A stretch of DNA of 64,000 bases from Streptomyces sp. NBC_00102 (GTDB lineage Bacteria > Actinomycetota > Actinomycetes > Streptomycetales > Streptomycetaceae), in assembly GCF_026343115.1 (NCBI RefSeq), contig NZ_JAPEMC010000003.1:124001-188000 (forward strand), in the 5' to 3' direction. The position numbers were made by a program, and so were the translations under genes. The notes beneath the pieces were generated by a model that made no database searches, was not told the origin of the DNA, and saw nothing but the letters and a program-made list of their open reading frames with translations. Shown here piece by piece: positions 17,333 to 26,752 of the stretch. Each line of letters starts with the position of its first letter. Position 1 is the stretch's first letter.

Positions 17333-17788
17333 ATGGAGTACTCGCACAACGACCCCGAGCTGGTCCAACAGCCCATCGGCTACTGGAGCTGGGCCGCTCA
17401 CAAAGCGGTCGTCACCAACATCCGCGCGGGGCTTGCGGAGTTCGGCGTCACCCAGCCCCAGTGGTGGGCCATGGCACAGGTCGCCGCCGACGAGAACGGC
17501 CGGACCCGCGCGGAGGTGACGGAAGTCCTGCAGGGCTACTTGGACGTGGGCTCCTCGCTCGCGGGCGAGATCGACGCCCTCCTCGTCCGGGGCCTGCTCA
17601 CGGTCGACGGTGAGAACCGGCTTCGGCCGACCTCCGAGGGAGACACGGTGTTCCGCCAGTGCGCCCAGCGCCAGACGGCGATGCGGAGGCAAACCCACGA
17701 CGGCATCGCCGATGAGGAGTACCTGGTCACCCTCAAGGTGCTGCAGCGGATGATCCACAATGTCGGAGGAGAGGCGTGGCACCACTGA
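17333..17788 (+). CDS. MarR-family transcriptional regulator
   Basis: A 151-residue winged-helix protein. The recognisable MarR layout is an N-terminal dimerisation helix (IGYWSWAAHKAVVTNIRAGLA), then FGVTQPQWWAMAQVAADENGRTRAEVTEVLQGY with the recognition helix, then a wing ending RGLLTVDGENRLRPTSEGDTVF. ATG 17333 follows GAGGGC. It lies directly after an IS remnant and is flanked by low-information DNA, so its target genes are not obvious; auto-regulation is the usual case. The reading frame is open upstream into transposase sequence, which I regard as fortuitous. Confidence 0.85.
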   Translation: MEYSHNDPELVQQPIGYWSWAAHKAVVTNIRAGLAEFGVTQPQWWAMAQVAADENGRTRAEVTEVLQGYLDVGSSLAGEIDALLVRGLLTVDGENRLRPTSEGDTVFRQCAQRQTAMRRQTHDGIADEEYLVTLKVLQRMIHNVGGEAWHH

Positions 17789-18382
17789 GGCCCGGTCCGC
17801 CGGCGTCGGCATGATTCCGTGCGCGGCCGAACGTGCCGGCCAGGACCGGGTCCTCTGCACACTGAGCCCATGCGGTACGAGGAGAAGGCGAAGACAGCCG
17901 CGGCGAGAGGCCTTGATCCCGATAGCCATCGTCGTCTGCTCATCCGTGCTGCTGATCGCCGGAGCGCCGATCCGCCGCCGCTGCCTTCGGCACATCCACC
18001 GGGACGGGACCCCGCCAATCCTTGAGAAGGAGCGGGGACAGGTCAGCATCCACTGGTTCATGGCCACCAGCCCACTTCTCCAGTGACTGTGTCGGCCCAC
18101 GGAATCACTCACCCCCCTCGTCTCGCGCCGAGGCTGACCGGCGTTCCCGAGGAGAACGTGGACCACACGGGTCGCCGTCACGACGGTTCGCTTCCTCCGT
18201 CACGGCGATATTCACCCCGGCAGCGGCCGGGATGCCGTCCGCCCGACCCGCATCGCCACGTCCGGCCCGGGCAAGTGAACCTGAACACCCTTCGCCGCAC
18301 CCACCCGTCAACGCCGGACGGCGATGACATCCTTGAGGACCGGCTTTCCGGGAACCCACTCCCCCGCAGGAGGCACCCGCCC
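17789..18382. other. Gene-poor stretch after the MarR gene
   Basis: No gene can be supported. A short plus-strand frame (about 17914-18086) encodes one hydrophobic segment (LIPIAIVVCSSVLLIAGAP) but lacks a good start, and minus-strand frames have poor codon bias. Together with the IS remnant at its left, it looks like a scar of past rearrangement. Confidence 0.4.
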
Positions 18383-18745
18383 ATGACCCACCGTTCCGCC
18401 ACCGCCCTGGCCGGCCTGCTGGCAGGCGCGGGAGCGCTGCATCTCGCGGTGCCGCGCCCCTTCGACTCGCTCGTCCCGAGCGCCCTGCCGGGAAGCCCCC
18501 GCACCTGGACGTACGCGAGCGCCGGCGTCGAACTCGCCCTCGCGGCGGGCATTCTCGCCCCGCGCACCCGCCGCGTCGCCGCTCTCGGGGCTGCCGCCTT
18601 CTTCGTCGGCGTACTCCCCGGCAACGTGAAGATGGCGGTCGACTGGCGACACCGCCCGGCTCCGCAGCGCCGTGTCGCCTACGCGCGAGTGCCGCTCCAG
18701 CTGCCCCTGGTGCTGTGGGCCCGCCGGGTCGCCCGGCAGGCGTGA
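18383..18745 (+). CDS. DoxX-like small membrane protein
   Basis: A 120-residue protein with four hydrophobic segments (about 6-24, 40-60, 66-85, 100-115) and the pattern LAGAGALHLAVPRPFDSLVPSALPG, typical of short DoxX-like proteins of actinobacteria. It has an excellent Shine-Dalgarno (GCAGGAGG, 18366-18373) nine bases before the ATG. Its biochemical role is unknown; DoxX-family members have been linked to redox or thiosulfate chemistry. It is monocistronic and converges with the FBP-domain gene. Confidence 0.8.
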   Translation: MTHRSATALAGLLAGAGALHLAVPRPFDSLVPSALPGSPRTWTYASAGVELALAAGILAPRTRRVAALGAAAFFVGVLPGNVKMAVDWRHRPAPQRRVAYARVPLQLPLVLWARRVARQA

Positions 18746-18785
18746 CCTGCGTGTCCGACAACGACGCCGCCGCCCGTCACGCCGG

Positions 18786-19277
18786 TCACCCCGTCACATG
18801 GGCGAGGAACGCGGCGAGGTTCTCCGAAGTCCGCCGGATCATCTCCTCCAGGGTGAGCGACTCGCGCAGGCGGGCGCCGGGGCCCGCGTCCTTCTTGCCC
18901 CGTACGTACAGGGAGCAGGCGAGGTCGTCGCAGAGGTAGGCGCCCACCGAGTTGCCCTGCTGCCCCGCCTTGCCCGCCTTCGGCGCGACCATCAGCGAGA
19001 CGCCGCCGGAGTGGGTGGTCAGGCACAGCGAACACATGCTCCGGCGCTGGCGACCGGGGACCGCGCCCGGGCTGCGCATCACGATGGCCTGCGGGCGGCC
19101 CTCCGACTCGGTGACGAGGTAGGCCCGGTCGGGCGCCTGGGGGTCGCGCCAGCCGAGGAAGTCCAGGTCGTCCCACTCGCGGTCCGCCAGATCGCGCGGA
19201 ACCGCCAGTCGCTTCGCCTCGCCCTTGCTGCAGTTCACGAACGCGGCGCGGATCTCTTGCTCAGTCAGCGGATTCAT
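18786..19277 (-). CDS. FBP-domain (EF-G-binding, treble-clef zinc finger) protein
   Basis: A 163-residue protein of the FBP/EF-G-binding type. The N-terminal helical part MNPLTEQEIRAAFVNCSKGEAKRLAVP is followed by a four-Cys treble-clef region, C-x2-C in SMCSLCLTTH and the second pair in YLCDDLACSLYVRG. Such proteins are related to FusB, which binds EF-G and rescues it from fusidic acid; resistance in this case is untested. The start ATG 19277 is divergent from the TetR gene at 19350, so the 72-bp spacer probably carries a TetR operator. Confidence 0.85.
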   Translation of the reverse strand: MNPLTEQEIRAAFVNCSKGEAKRLAVPRDLADREWDDLDFLGWRDPQAPDRAYLVTESEGRPQAIVMRSPGAVPGRQRRSMCSLCLTTHSGGVSLMVAPKAGKAGQQGNSVGAYLCDDLACSLYVRGKKDAGPGARLRESLTLEEMIRRTSENLAAFLAHVTG

Positions 19278-19349
19278 GAGCGATATGCTAATTTCCCTAA
19301 AGGTTATAGGCAAATGAATATGTCGCTCAGGCGGAGGAGGGGGAAGGTC

Positions 19350-19919
19350 ATGGCGCGCGCGGGACTCACCACGGAACGGCTGGTCCGGGCGGGGGCGGAG
19401 ATGGCCGACGCCTCGGGCTTCGACCAGGTGACCCTTTCCGCGCTCGCCCGGCAGTTCGACGTCAAGGTCGCGAGCCTCTACTCGCACCTGAAGAACTCCC
19501 AGGAGCTCAAGACGCGGATCGCGCTGCTCGCACTGGAGGAGATGGCCGACCGGGCCGCGGTCGCCCTGGCGGGCAGGGCAGGAAGGGACGCGCTGACCGC
19601 CTTCGCCGACGTCTACCGAGACTACGCACGCGAACACCCCGGCCGTTACGCGGCTGCCCAGCTCAGGCTCGACCCGGAGACGGCCGCCGCGAGCGCGGCG
19701 CCCCGGCACTCGCTGATGACGCGGGCCATCCTGCGGGGCTACGACATCGCGGAGCCGGACGAGACGCACGCCGTCCGCCTCCTGGGCAGCGTGTTCCACG
19801 GATACGTCAGCCTGGAGGCGTCCGGCGGCTTCAGCCACTCCGCCCCGGACTCCCAGGAGAGCTGGACCTGGGCCCTGGACCGGCTCGACGCGCTCCTGAG
19901 GAACTGGGCCGCTCCCTGA
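19350..19919 (+). CDS. TetR-family regulator (WHG-type C-terminal domain)
   Basis: A 189-residue repressor. The N-terminal HTH is LVRAGAEMADASGFDQVTLSALARQFDVKVASLYSHLKN-like (about residues 8-46), with the C-terminal ligand domain containing RDYAREHPGRYAA and LLGSVFHGYVSLEASGGF, typical of the TetR_C_33/WHG group. ATG 19350 is chosen for its strong purine-rich ribosome site (GGAGGAGGGGGAAGG, 19332-19346). It is divergent from the FBP-domain gene, its likely target together with itself, and 75 bp upstream of the SGNH hydrolase gene. Confidence 0.87.
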   Translation: MARAGLTTERLVRAGAEMADASGFDQVTLSALARQFDVKVASLYSHLKNSQELKTRIALLALEEMADRAAVALAGRAGRDALTAFADVYRDYAREHPGRYAAAQLRLDPETAAASAAPRHSLMTRAILRGYDIAEPDETHAVRLLGSVFHGYVSLEASGGFSHSAPDSQESWTWALDRLDALLRNWAAP

Positions 19920-19994
19920 GCCGCCGCCTTGCGGGATCCCGACACGCGCCGTCCGACATCCACCACCCGACCGACGACCGACGGGCCGAACACC

Positions 19995-21191
19995 TTGAGC
20001 ACCCCACAGAGCACCCCGCACCGCTGGATCACCACTCCCCTGACCGCCGCGCTGCTGCGGGGCGCCCTGGATCTGGAGCACACGGCGCACGGCGTCCTCC
20101 CGCACCGGCTGCCCGCCCGGGCCCGTGCCCAGTACACCGATCCCCAGCTGGCCTTCGCCGAGTCCCAGCCTTCCGGGGTGCGGCTGGCCTTCCGCACCGC
20201 GGCCACCGCCCTGGAGCTGGACACCCTGCCCACCAAGCGGGCCTACGCGGGTGCGCCGCCGCGCCCGGACGGGGTGTACGACCTGCTCGTCGACGGCCGC
20301 CCGGCGGGCCGGGCCACCGCGTCCACCGGCAACACCGTGATCGTCGACATGGCCACCGGATCGGCCGAGTACCTGCCGGGGCCGGTCGCCACGATCCGGT
20401 TCGCCGGTCTGCCCGAGGGCGACAAGGACGTCGAGATCTGGCTGCCGCACAACGAGACCACCGAGCTCGTGGCCCTGCGCAGCGACGCCCCCGTCGCGCC
20501 GTCGCCGGACCGGGGCCGGCCCGTGTGGCTGCACCACGGGAGCTCGATCAGCCACGGTTCCGACGCCGCGAGCCCCAGTACCATCTGGCCCGCCCTCGCC
20601 GCACGCCTGGGCGGAGCGGAGCTGATCAACCTGGGCCTGGCCGGCAGCGCCCTGCTCGACCCCTTCACCGCGCGCGCCCTGCGGGACACCCCCGCCGATC
20701 TGATCAGCCTGAAGATCGGCATCAACCTGGTCAACACCGACGCGATGCGGCTGCGTGCCTTCACCCCCGCCGTCCACGGCTTCCTCGACACGATCCGCGA
20801 GGGCCACCCCACCACCCCGCTGCTCCTGGTCTCACCGATCCTGTGCCCGATGCACGAGGACACCCCGGGCCCGAGCGCCCCGGATCTCTCCCAACTGAGC
20901 ATGGGGAAGCTGAAGTTCGTCGCGATGGGCGACGCGGCCGAAACCGCGGGCGGGAAGCTGACACTGAACGTCGTACGCGCGGAGCTGGCCCGGATCGTCC
21001 AGCAGCGGTCCTCCGAGGACCCGCATCTGCACCACCTCGACGGCCGCGCGCTCTACGGCCCGGCCGACGCGGACGAGCTGCCGCTGCCCGACCAGCTGCA
21101 TCCCGACGCCGCGACCCACCGCCTGATGGGCGAGCGCTTCGCCGCGCTGGCCTTCGCGGGCGACGGCCCGTTCGCGGCTGCGCACGCCTGA
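19995..21191 (+). CDS. SGNH/GDSL-family hydrolase
   Basis: A 398-residue esterase-like protein. The C-terminal SGNH domain starts near residue 175 with block I HHGSSISHGSDA (nucleophile Ser in GSSIS), block II NLGLAGSALL with the oxyanion Gly, block III KIGINLVNTDA, and block V DQLHPDAATH with the catalytic Asp-His pair. The first 170 residues form a beta-rich accessory domain. No signal peptide is seen, so it should be intracellular. The start is uncertain: TTG 19995 is used here, TTG 19929 is the only longer option. The natural substrate is unknown. Confidence 0.83.
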   Translation: MSTPQSTPHRWITTPLTAALLRGALDLEHTAHGVLPHRLPARARAQYTDPQLAFAESQPSGVRLAFRTAATALELDTLPTKRAYAGAPPRPDGVYDLLVDGRPAGRATASTGNTVIVDMATGSAEYLPGPVATIRFAGLPEGDKDVEIWLPHNETTELVALRSDAPVAPSPDRGRPVWLHHGSSISHGSDAASPSTIWPALAARLGGAELINLGLAGSALLDPFTARALRDTPADLISLKIGINLVNTDAMRLRAFTPAVHGFLDTIREGHPTTPLLLVSPILCPMHEDTPGPSAPDLSQLSMGKLKFVAMGDAAETAGGKLTLNVVRAELARIVQQRSSEDPHLHHLDGRALYGPADADELPLPDQLHPDAATHRLMGERFAALAFAGDGPFAAAHA

Positions 21192-21261
21192 CGGGCGGGC
21201 CGGCTCTCACGTGTGGCAGGGGCCGCCGACAGCCACGGGCCGCCGGAGCGGTTGCGCGACA

Positions 21262-21307
21262 CACGTGTGCGGCCGGTCCCGCCTCACCGGGGCCGGCCGC
21301 ACACGTG
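21262..21307. terminator. 20-bp hairpin between convergent genes
   Basis: Arms 21262-21281 and 21288-21307 pair with a single G-T wobble around a six-base loop. It serves the SGNH hydrolase gene and phosphoglucomutase. Confidence 0.85.
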
Positions 21308-21315
21308 ACGGGGTC

Positions 21316-22962
21316 TCAGCCCGCGGCGCCCAGGACGGTCGAGACGAGGGCCTTGGCCTCGTCCTGGACCCTGCTCAGGTGGTCGGGGCCCTGGAAGCTC
21401 TCCGCGTACACCTTGTACACGTCCTCGGTGCCGGAGGGCCGGGCGGCGAACCAGGCGCTGTCGGTGCAGACCTTGAGACCGCCGATGGCCGCGCCGTTGC
21501 CGGGCGCCTCGGTGAGTACGGCGGTGATGGCCTCGCCCGCGAGGGTGTCGGCGGTGACCTGCTCGGGCGAGAGCTTGGCCAGCACGGCCTTCTCCTCGCG
21601 GGTGGCCGGGGCGTCGACGCGCGCGTAGGCGGGGTCGCCGAAACGGGTGGTGAGCTCGGTGTAGTGCTGGGACGGGGTGGAGCCGGTGACCGCGGTGATC
21701 TCGGAGGCCAGCAGGGCGAGCAGGATGCCGTCCTTGTCGGTGGTCCACACCTGGCCGTCGCGCCGCAGGAACGAGGCGCCGGCGGACTCCTCGCCGCCGA
21801 AGCCGAGGCTGCCGTCGAAGAGACCGTCCACGAACCACTTGAAGCCGACAGGTACCTCCACCAGCGGGCGGCCGAGGTCGGCGGCGACCCGGTCGATCAT
21901 CGAGGAGGAGACCAGTGTCTTGCCGATGCCGGTCCCGGCGGGCCAGCCGTCGCGGTGGGTGTAGAGGTACTGGATGGCGACGGCCAGGTAGTGGTTGGGG
22001 TTCATCAGCCCGCCGTCGGGGGTGACGATGCCGTGCCGGTCGGCATCGGCGTCGTTGCCGGTGGAGATGGCGTACGCGTCGCGCTGCGCGATGAGCGAGG
22101 CCATGGCGTACGGCGAGGAGCAGTCCATCCGGATCTTGCCGTCCCAGTCCAGCGTCATGAAGCGCCAGGTGGGGTCGGCGAGCGGGTTGACCACCGTCAG
22201 GTCGATGCGGTGGGTCTCCGCGATGCGGCCCCAGTAGCCGACGGACGCGCCGCCGAGCGGGTCTGCGCCGATCCGGATGCCCGCGTCGCGGATCGCGTCC
22301 AGGTTCAGTACGGACGGCAGGTCGTCGACGTACCCGCCGAGGAAGTCGTGGCGTCCGGTCGTCCCCGCGGCCAGCGCACGGGCGTACGGGACGCGGCGCA
22401 CCTCCTTGAGCCCGCCCGCGATGAGTTCGTTGGCGCGGTCCTGGATCCAGGAGGTGGCGTCCGAGCCGGCCGGTCCGCCGTTGGGCGGGTTGTACTTGAA
22501 CCCGCCGTCGGCGGGCGGGTTGTGCGACGGGGTGACGACGATCCCGTCGGCCAGCCCTCCGGTCCGGCCGCGGTTGTACGTCAGGATCGCGTGCGAGACC
22601 GCCGGGGTCGGGGTGTAGCCGTCCTCGGAGTCGATGAGGACGGTGGCCCCGTTCGCGGCGAGGACCTCCAGGGCGGTGACCCGCGCGGGCTCCGACAGGG
22701 CATGGGTGTCCACGCCGAGGAAGAGCGGGCCGTCCGTGCCCTGCCGGGTGCGGTATTCGCAGATCGCCTGGGTGGTGGCGGCGATGTGGTCCTCGTTGAA
22801 CGCGGTCGCGAGCGAGGAACCGCGGTGCCCGGACGTGCCGAAGGCCACCCGCTGGCCGGGCTCGGCCGGGTCGGGGTGGAGGGCGTAATACGCAGTCACC
22901 AGCCGTGCCACGTCGACCAGGTCGTCGGATTCTGCCGGCTTGCCGGCCCGTGCGTGCACCAT
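21316..22962 (-). CDS. pgm: Alpha-D-glucose-phosphate-specific phosphoglucomutase
   Basis: This 548-residue enzyme interconverts glucose 1- and 6-phosphate and feeds glycogen, trehalose and cell-wall precursors. The catalytic phosphoserine loop is [13 protein letters not shown] (about 140-152), the metal loop [10 protein letters not shown], the sugar-specificity loop GGEESAG and the C-terminal phosphate loop [12 protein letters not shown]. The N-terminal [10 protein letters not shown] is the signature of this subfamily. Start MVHARAG at 22962. Length is standard (about 545). Confidence 0.97.
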   Translation of the reverse strand: MVHARAGKPAESDDLVDVARLVTAYYALHPDPAEPGQRVAFGTSGHRGSSLATAFNEDHIAATTQAICEYRTRQGTDGPLFLGVDTHALSEPARVTALEVLAANGATVLIDSEDGYTPTPAVSHAILTYNRGRTGGLADGIVVTPSHNPPADGGFKYNPPNGGPAGSDATSWIQDRANELIAGGLKEVRRVPYARALAAGTTGRHDFLGGYVDDLPSVLNLDAIRDAGIRIGADPLGGASVGYWGRIAETHRIDLTVVNPLADPTWRFMTLDWDGKIRMDCSSPYAMASLIAQRDAYAISTGNDADADRHGIVTPDGGLMNPNHYLAVAIQYLYTHRDGWPAGTGIGKTLVSSSMIDRVAADLGRPLVEVPVGFKWFVDGLFDGSLGFGGEESAGASFLRRDGQVWTTDKDGILLALLASEITAVTGSTPSQHYTELTTRFGDPAYARVDAPATREEKAVLAKLSPEQVTADTLAGEAITAVLTEAPGNGAAIGGLKVCTDSAWFAARPSGTEDVYKVYAESFQGPDHLSRVQDEAKALVSTVLGAAG

Positions 22963-23106
22963 CGGTTCTCCTCGTTCGTGGGTGGTGGCTCCGTCCGTAC
23001 CGGGCCACCGCCCCGGGGGCGGACGATCACCACGATTTGTACCCGATCACGACCCTCCCCTCCCGCACTGGCGTCCGGTTTCCGTCGCGGGCGAACGCGG
23101 CGTTTC

Positions 23107-24756
23107 TCACGTCCGCTCCTCCGCGGGTGCCCGCAGGCGCAGTTCCGTACCCGGCCAACGGGACCTGAGCCACCGGTCGTGGCTGGCGACCACGACGGTC
23201 CCCGGACCGGTGCCGAGTGCCTCCTCCAACTCGTCGGCGAGCCGTGGCGAGAGGTGGTTGGTCGGTTCGTCGAGCAGCAGCAGGTCCGGCGGGTCGGCGA
23301 CGAGCAGGGCGAGGGCGAGCCTGCGGCGCTGACCGGCCGACAGTTCACCGACTCTGCTGTCGAGATCCCGTGCGGCGAAGAGCCCGAGCCCGGCGAGCGG
23401 GACGAGTTCGGCCCGTTCCTCGCCGAGCCCGAGGGTGTACGTCTCCGCGACGGTACGCCCCGGATGCTCGAACACCGTGTCCTGGGCGAGCAGTCCGGCC
23501 CGAAGCCCCTCCCGGCGACGCACCCGGCCGGTGGGAGCGGTCAGTCCGCCCGCCAGCACCGCGAGGAGCGTCGACTTGCCCGCGCCGTTCGGGCCGGTCA
23601 CCAGCAGGCGGTGGCCCGAGTGGAGGTCCAGGCGGTCGAGGGTGAGGCGGCCGGGCACCCGGAGGTCCCGGAGGGAGAGCAGCGGGGCGTCGTCGGCGGA
23701 GTTCGCGGGCTCGGCGGCTTCCGGTTCAGGGGTGCGGAAGCGCAGGGGCTCCGGCGGGGCGGGGACCCGCTGCCGCTCCAGTTCGCCGAGCCGGCGGGCG
23801 GCGTTGCGCACCCGGCGGGCGATCTGGTGCTGGACCCGGCCCCCGGCGTGGCCGTACCCCATCTTCTCGTTGTCGCGCGGCCCACGGTCCGGGGCGACCC
23901 GGTGGGCCGTGACCTCCACCGCGACGCGCAGGTCGGCGAGTTCTTTCTCCTCCTCCTCGAAGCGCCGCTGCCAGCTCTCCCGGGCGGCCCGCCGCTGGTC
24001 CTGGTAGGCGGTGTAGCCGCCGCCGTAGTGGACCGGCCCGCGCACCGCGGGGTCGAGGTCGATCAGGTCGGTGCAGACGGCGTCGAGGAACGCCCGGTCG
24101 TGGCCCGCCACCACGACGGCACCGGGCATCTCGCACAGCCGCCGTTCCAGGAACGCGGCGGCCTCGTCGTCCAGGTGGTTGGTGGGTTCGTCGAGGAGGA
24201 GCGCGGTGGGCCGGCGGATCAGCAGCGCAGCAAGGGCGAGCCGCCCCCGCTGTCCGCCCGAGAGGGTGCCGAGGGTGCGGCCGTGGGCCAGGGCGCCGAG
24301 GCCGAGGCCGTCGAGGACGAGCCCGGCGCGCCGGTCGGCGTCCCAGGCCTCGTGCTCCTCGGCCTGCTGCAGGCACTCCGCGTACCGGGCGAGGAGGTCG
24401 CCGTGGCCGGGCGTGTCCTCGGGCACGGCGGCGATCTCCCGGGAGAGTAGGTCGAGCCGGGCAAGGTCCGCGCGGGACTCGGCGAGGGCGTCGTCGAGCA
24501 CGTCGGTGATGCTCGCTCCGCTCTCGTACGGCATCTCCTGGTGGAGGTAGCCGAGTCCGGCAGGGCGGACGACGGTGCCGGAATCGGGCTCGTCCACCCC
24601 GGCGAGGATTCTCAGCAGGGTGGACTTTCCGGCACCGTTCTCGCCGATCAGGCCGATGCGGCGGCCGGGGGCGGCGGTGAGGGAGACGCCGTCGAGCACC
24701 CGGCGCCTCCCGAGGGTACGGACGAGGTCGTGGGCGAGCAGGGCGGGTCGGGTCAT
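23107..24756 (-). CDS. ABC-F family ATPase (first of three)
   Basis: A 549-residue soluble protein with two ABC ATPase domains and no membrane segments. Domain 1 has Walker A GENGAGKST, signature LSGGQRGRLAL and Walker B ALLLDEPTNHLD; the charged linker (about 240-320) follows; domain 2 has GPNGAGKST, LSAGQRRRLAL and LLLLDEPTNHLS. ABC-F proteins bind the ribosomal E site; subsets protect against macrolides, lincosamides, streptogramins or pleuromutilins, and others are housekeeping factors. Which type this is cannot be told from sequence alone. It lies 132 bp downstream of another ABC-F gene in the same orientation, and no clear leader ORF precedes it. Confidence 0.92.
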   Translation of the reverse strand: MTRPALLAHDLVRTLGRRRVLDGVSLTAAPGRRIGLIGENGAGKSTLLRILAGVDEPDSGTVVRPAGLGYLHQEMPYESGASITDVLDDALAESRADLARLDLLSREIAAVPEDTPGHGDLLARYAECLQQAEEHEAWDADRRAGLVLDGLGLGALAHGRTLGTLSGGQRGRLALAALLIRRPTALLLDEPTNHLDDEAAAFLERRLCEMPGAVVVAGHDRAFLDAVCTDLIDLDPAVRGPVHYGGGYTAYQDQRRAARESWQRRFEEEEKELADLRVAVEVTAHRVAPDRGPRDNEKMGYGHAGGRVQHQIARRVRNAARRLGELERQRVPAPPEPLRFRTPEPEAAEPANSADDAPLLSLRDLRVPGRLTLDRLDLHSGHRLLVTGPNGAGKSTLLAVLAGGLTAPTGRVRRREGLRAGLLAQDTVFEHPGRTVAETYTLGLGEERAELVPLAGLGLFAARDLDSRVGELSAGQRRRLALALLVADPPDLLLLDEPTNHLSPRLADELEEALGTGPGTVVVASHDRWLRSRWPGTELRLRAPAEERT

Positions 24757-24888
24757 GGGGGATCACCTGGGTCGGGTCGGCTGCGGTGCCCGCCGGGCGG
24801 GGCCTCGGGCGCGGGCGGGGCAGCGGGGGACAGATGTAGGCGGAAGCGGGACGGGCGCAAGCGGGACGGGGCAGGACCGCCTGGGCGG

Positions 24889-26532
24889 TCAGTCGCCGCC
24901 GGGTGCGCCCGCCTCCGTCAGCCGTCCGTCGGTCAGGTGGAGCCGCCGGTCGACCCCGATCTCCGCGAGGAAGCGCTCGTCGTGGCTGACGACCACGAAG
25001 GCTCCCTGGTAGGCGTTGAGCGCGCTCTCCAACTGGCCGACGCTGACCAGGTCGAGGTTGTTGGTCGGTTCGTCCAGCAGCAGGAGTTGCGGGGCGGGTT
25101 CGGCGTAGAGGACGCAGGCGAGGGTGGCACGCAGCCGCTCACCGCCGGAGAGCGCCGACACCGGAAGGTGCGCGTGCGAGCCCCGGAAGAGGAAGCGCGC
25201 CAGCAGGTTCATCCGCTCCGCCTCCGGCAGGGCGGGCGCGAACGCGGCGAAGTTCTCGGCGACGGTACGTGCGGAGTCGAGCAGATCGAGACGCTGGGAG
25301 AGGTACGCGATGCGGCCGTCCGCCCGCCGGAGGGTCCCGCCGTCCGGCACCTGCTCACCCTGGACGATCCGCAAGAGGGTGGACTTTCCTGCCCCGTTGG
25401 GGCCGGTGAGCGCGATCCGCTCGGGGCCGCGGATCTCCAGGTGCGCCCCGTCCCCGGCGAACAGCTCTCGGTCACCGCGGCGGACCCGGACGCCCTCGCC
25501 GAGGAAGACGGTCCGTCCCGCGGGGACGCGGGTCTCGGGCAGTTCCAGGGTGATCCGCTGGTCGTCGCGGAGTGCGCGGCCCGCCTCGTCGAGCCGGGCC
25601 CGGGCGTCCCCGACACGGGCCGCGTGCGTACCGTCCGCCTTGGCCGCCGACACCTGGGCGCTGCGCTTGAGTCCGCCCGCGACGATCTTGGGCAGTCCGG
25701 CGTTCTTGATGGTGCGGGCGGCGTTGTTCGAGCGGCGCTGGGCGCGTTCGCGGGCCTGCTGCATCTCCCGCTTCTCCCGCTTCACTTCCTGCTCGGCGCT
25801 GCGGACGTTCTTCTCGGCGACCTCCTGCTCGCCGCGCACCATCTCTTCGTATTCGGTGAAGTTGCCTCCGTAGAAGCGGAATTCACCGCGGTCGAGTTCG
25901 GCGATGCGGTCCATCCGGTCGAGCAGTTCCCGGTCGTGGCTGACCAGGAGCAGGCAGCCGTTCCACTCCTCGATCACGGTGTAGAGCTTCTTGCGCGCTT
26001 CGAGGTCGAGGTTGTTGCTCGGTTCGTCGAGGAGGAGCACGTCGGGGCGCTTCAGGAGCTGCGCCGCGATCCCGAGGGAGACGATCCGCCCGCCGCTGAG
26101 GGTGTCCAGAGACTGTGTCAGCGTGACGTCTTCGAGGCCGACGCGGTCGAGCTGGGCCCGGGTGCGTTCCTCGATGTCCCAGTCGTCGCCGATCACGGCG
26201 AAGAGTTCCTCGCTGGTGTCGCCGGATTCGATGGCGTCGAGCGCCCGGATCACCTGGGAGACGCCGAGCACCTCGGCCACGGTGAGACCACCGGTGAGCG
26301 GCAGGTCCTGCGGGAGGTGGCCGAGCAGTCCGTTCACGGAGACGGAGCCCCGGGTGGGGCGGTACTCACCGGTGATCAGCTTGAGCAGGGTGCTCTTGCC
26401 CGCGCCGTTGGGTGCGACGAGTCCGGTGCGGCCGGCGCCGACGGTGAAAGAGAGGTCCTGGAAGACGGGTGTGCCGTCGGGCCAGGAGAAGGAGAGGTGG
26501 GAGCAGGTGAGAAAGGCCATGGAAACGGACAT
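24889..26532 (-). CDS. ABC-F family ATPase (second of three)
   Basis: A 547-residue twin-ATPase protein. Domain 1 has Walker A APNGAGKST, signature LSGGRIVSLG and Walker B VLLLDEPSNNLD; a long basic interdomain linker (about 240-330, KREKREMQQARERAQRRS) follows; domain 2 has GPNGAGKST, LSGGERLRATL and LLLLDEPTNNLD. The NNLD form and the long linker recall the actinobacterial antibiotic-resistance-like ABC-F group, but function is inferred. ATG 26532 has AGGA seven bases upstream; ATG 26520 and an in-frame GTG at 26670 are alternatives. It is preceded by a structured leader with short ORFs (see 26667-26752). Confidence 0.92.
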   Translation of the reverse strand: MSVSMAFLTCSHLSFSWPDGTPVFQDLSFTVGAGRTGLVAPNGAGKSTLLKLITGEYRPTRGSVSVNGLLGHLPQDLPLTGGLTVAEVLGVSQVIRALDAIESGDTSEELFAVIGDDWDIEERTRAQLDRVGLEDVTLTQSLDTLSGGRIVSLGIAAQLLKRPDVLLLDEPSNNLDLEARKKLYTVIEEWNGCLLLVSHDRELLDRMDRIAELDRGEFRFYGGNFTEYEEMVRGEQEVAEKNVRSAEQEVKREKREMQQARERAQRRSNNAARTIKNAGLPKIVAGGLKRSAQVSAAKADGTHAARVGDARARLDEAGRALRDDQRITLELPETRVPAGRTVFLGEGVRVRRGDRELFAGDGAHLEIRGPERIALTGPNGAGKSTLLRIVQGEQVPDGGTLRRADGRIAYLSQRLDLLDSARTVAENFAAFAPALPEAERMNLLARFLFRGSHAHLPVSALSGGERLRATLACVLYAEPAPQLLLLDEPTNNLDLVSVGQLESALNAYQGAFVVVSHDERFLAEIGVDRRLHLTDGRLTEAGAPGGD

Positions 26533-26666
26533 GGAGACGTCCTGGTGACGTGATGCGGGCGCGCGTCGAAGCGGCCGCCCGGAGGCGAACAGAGGTGGGG
26601 TACGACAACGGAAGCCATCACAGCGGCGCTTGAACGCGCCTGCCGGTGGCAGATCACCTTCGGGTG

Positions 26667-26696
26667 TCACCCGGAGATGTCGTCGTCACCCTTCAC
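26667..26696 (-). CDS. Candidate leader peptide of the second ABC-F gene
   Basis: On the minus strand AAGGAG (26709-26704) sits seven bases before GTG 26696, opening a nine-codon ORF (MKGDDDISG, then TGA ending 26667). Its stop overlaps another GTG (26670) whose frame is open into the ABC-F gene, and the stop lies inside a short inverted repeat (CGGGT-GAC-ACCCG). This is the arrangement expected of translational attenuation or coupling, but the ORF is tiny and could be chance. Confidence 0.35.
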   Translation of the reverse strand: MKGDDDISG

Positions 26697-26710
26697 AACT
26701 GCTCTCCTTC

Positions 26711-26752
26711 ATCGATGATCACATCGCTGATCACGTGCCATTCACGATAACA
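26711..26752 (-). promoter_or_regulatory. Promoter and tandem 12-mer upstream of the second ABC-F gene
   Basis: On the minus strand an extended minus-10 (TG-T-TATCGT, 26752-26744) is followed by two near-identical tandem 12-mers, GTGATCAGCGAT and GTGATCATCGAT (26734-26711), each containing the palindrome TGATCA. Transcription should start just before them, so they may be an operator or a 5-prime RNA element. Confidence 0.4.

Noticed and set aside
17760..18086. Possible small membrane protein after marR
   Set aside because: Only one hydrophobic segment, no Shine-Dalgarno, and the frame starts inside marR; not enough support for a gene.
21211..24450. Plus-strand frame of over 1000 codons opposite pgm and an ABC-F gene
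   Set aside because: It is antisense to two conserved genes; composition is typical of a shadow frame.
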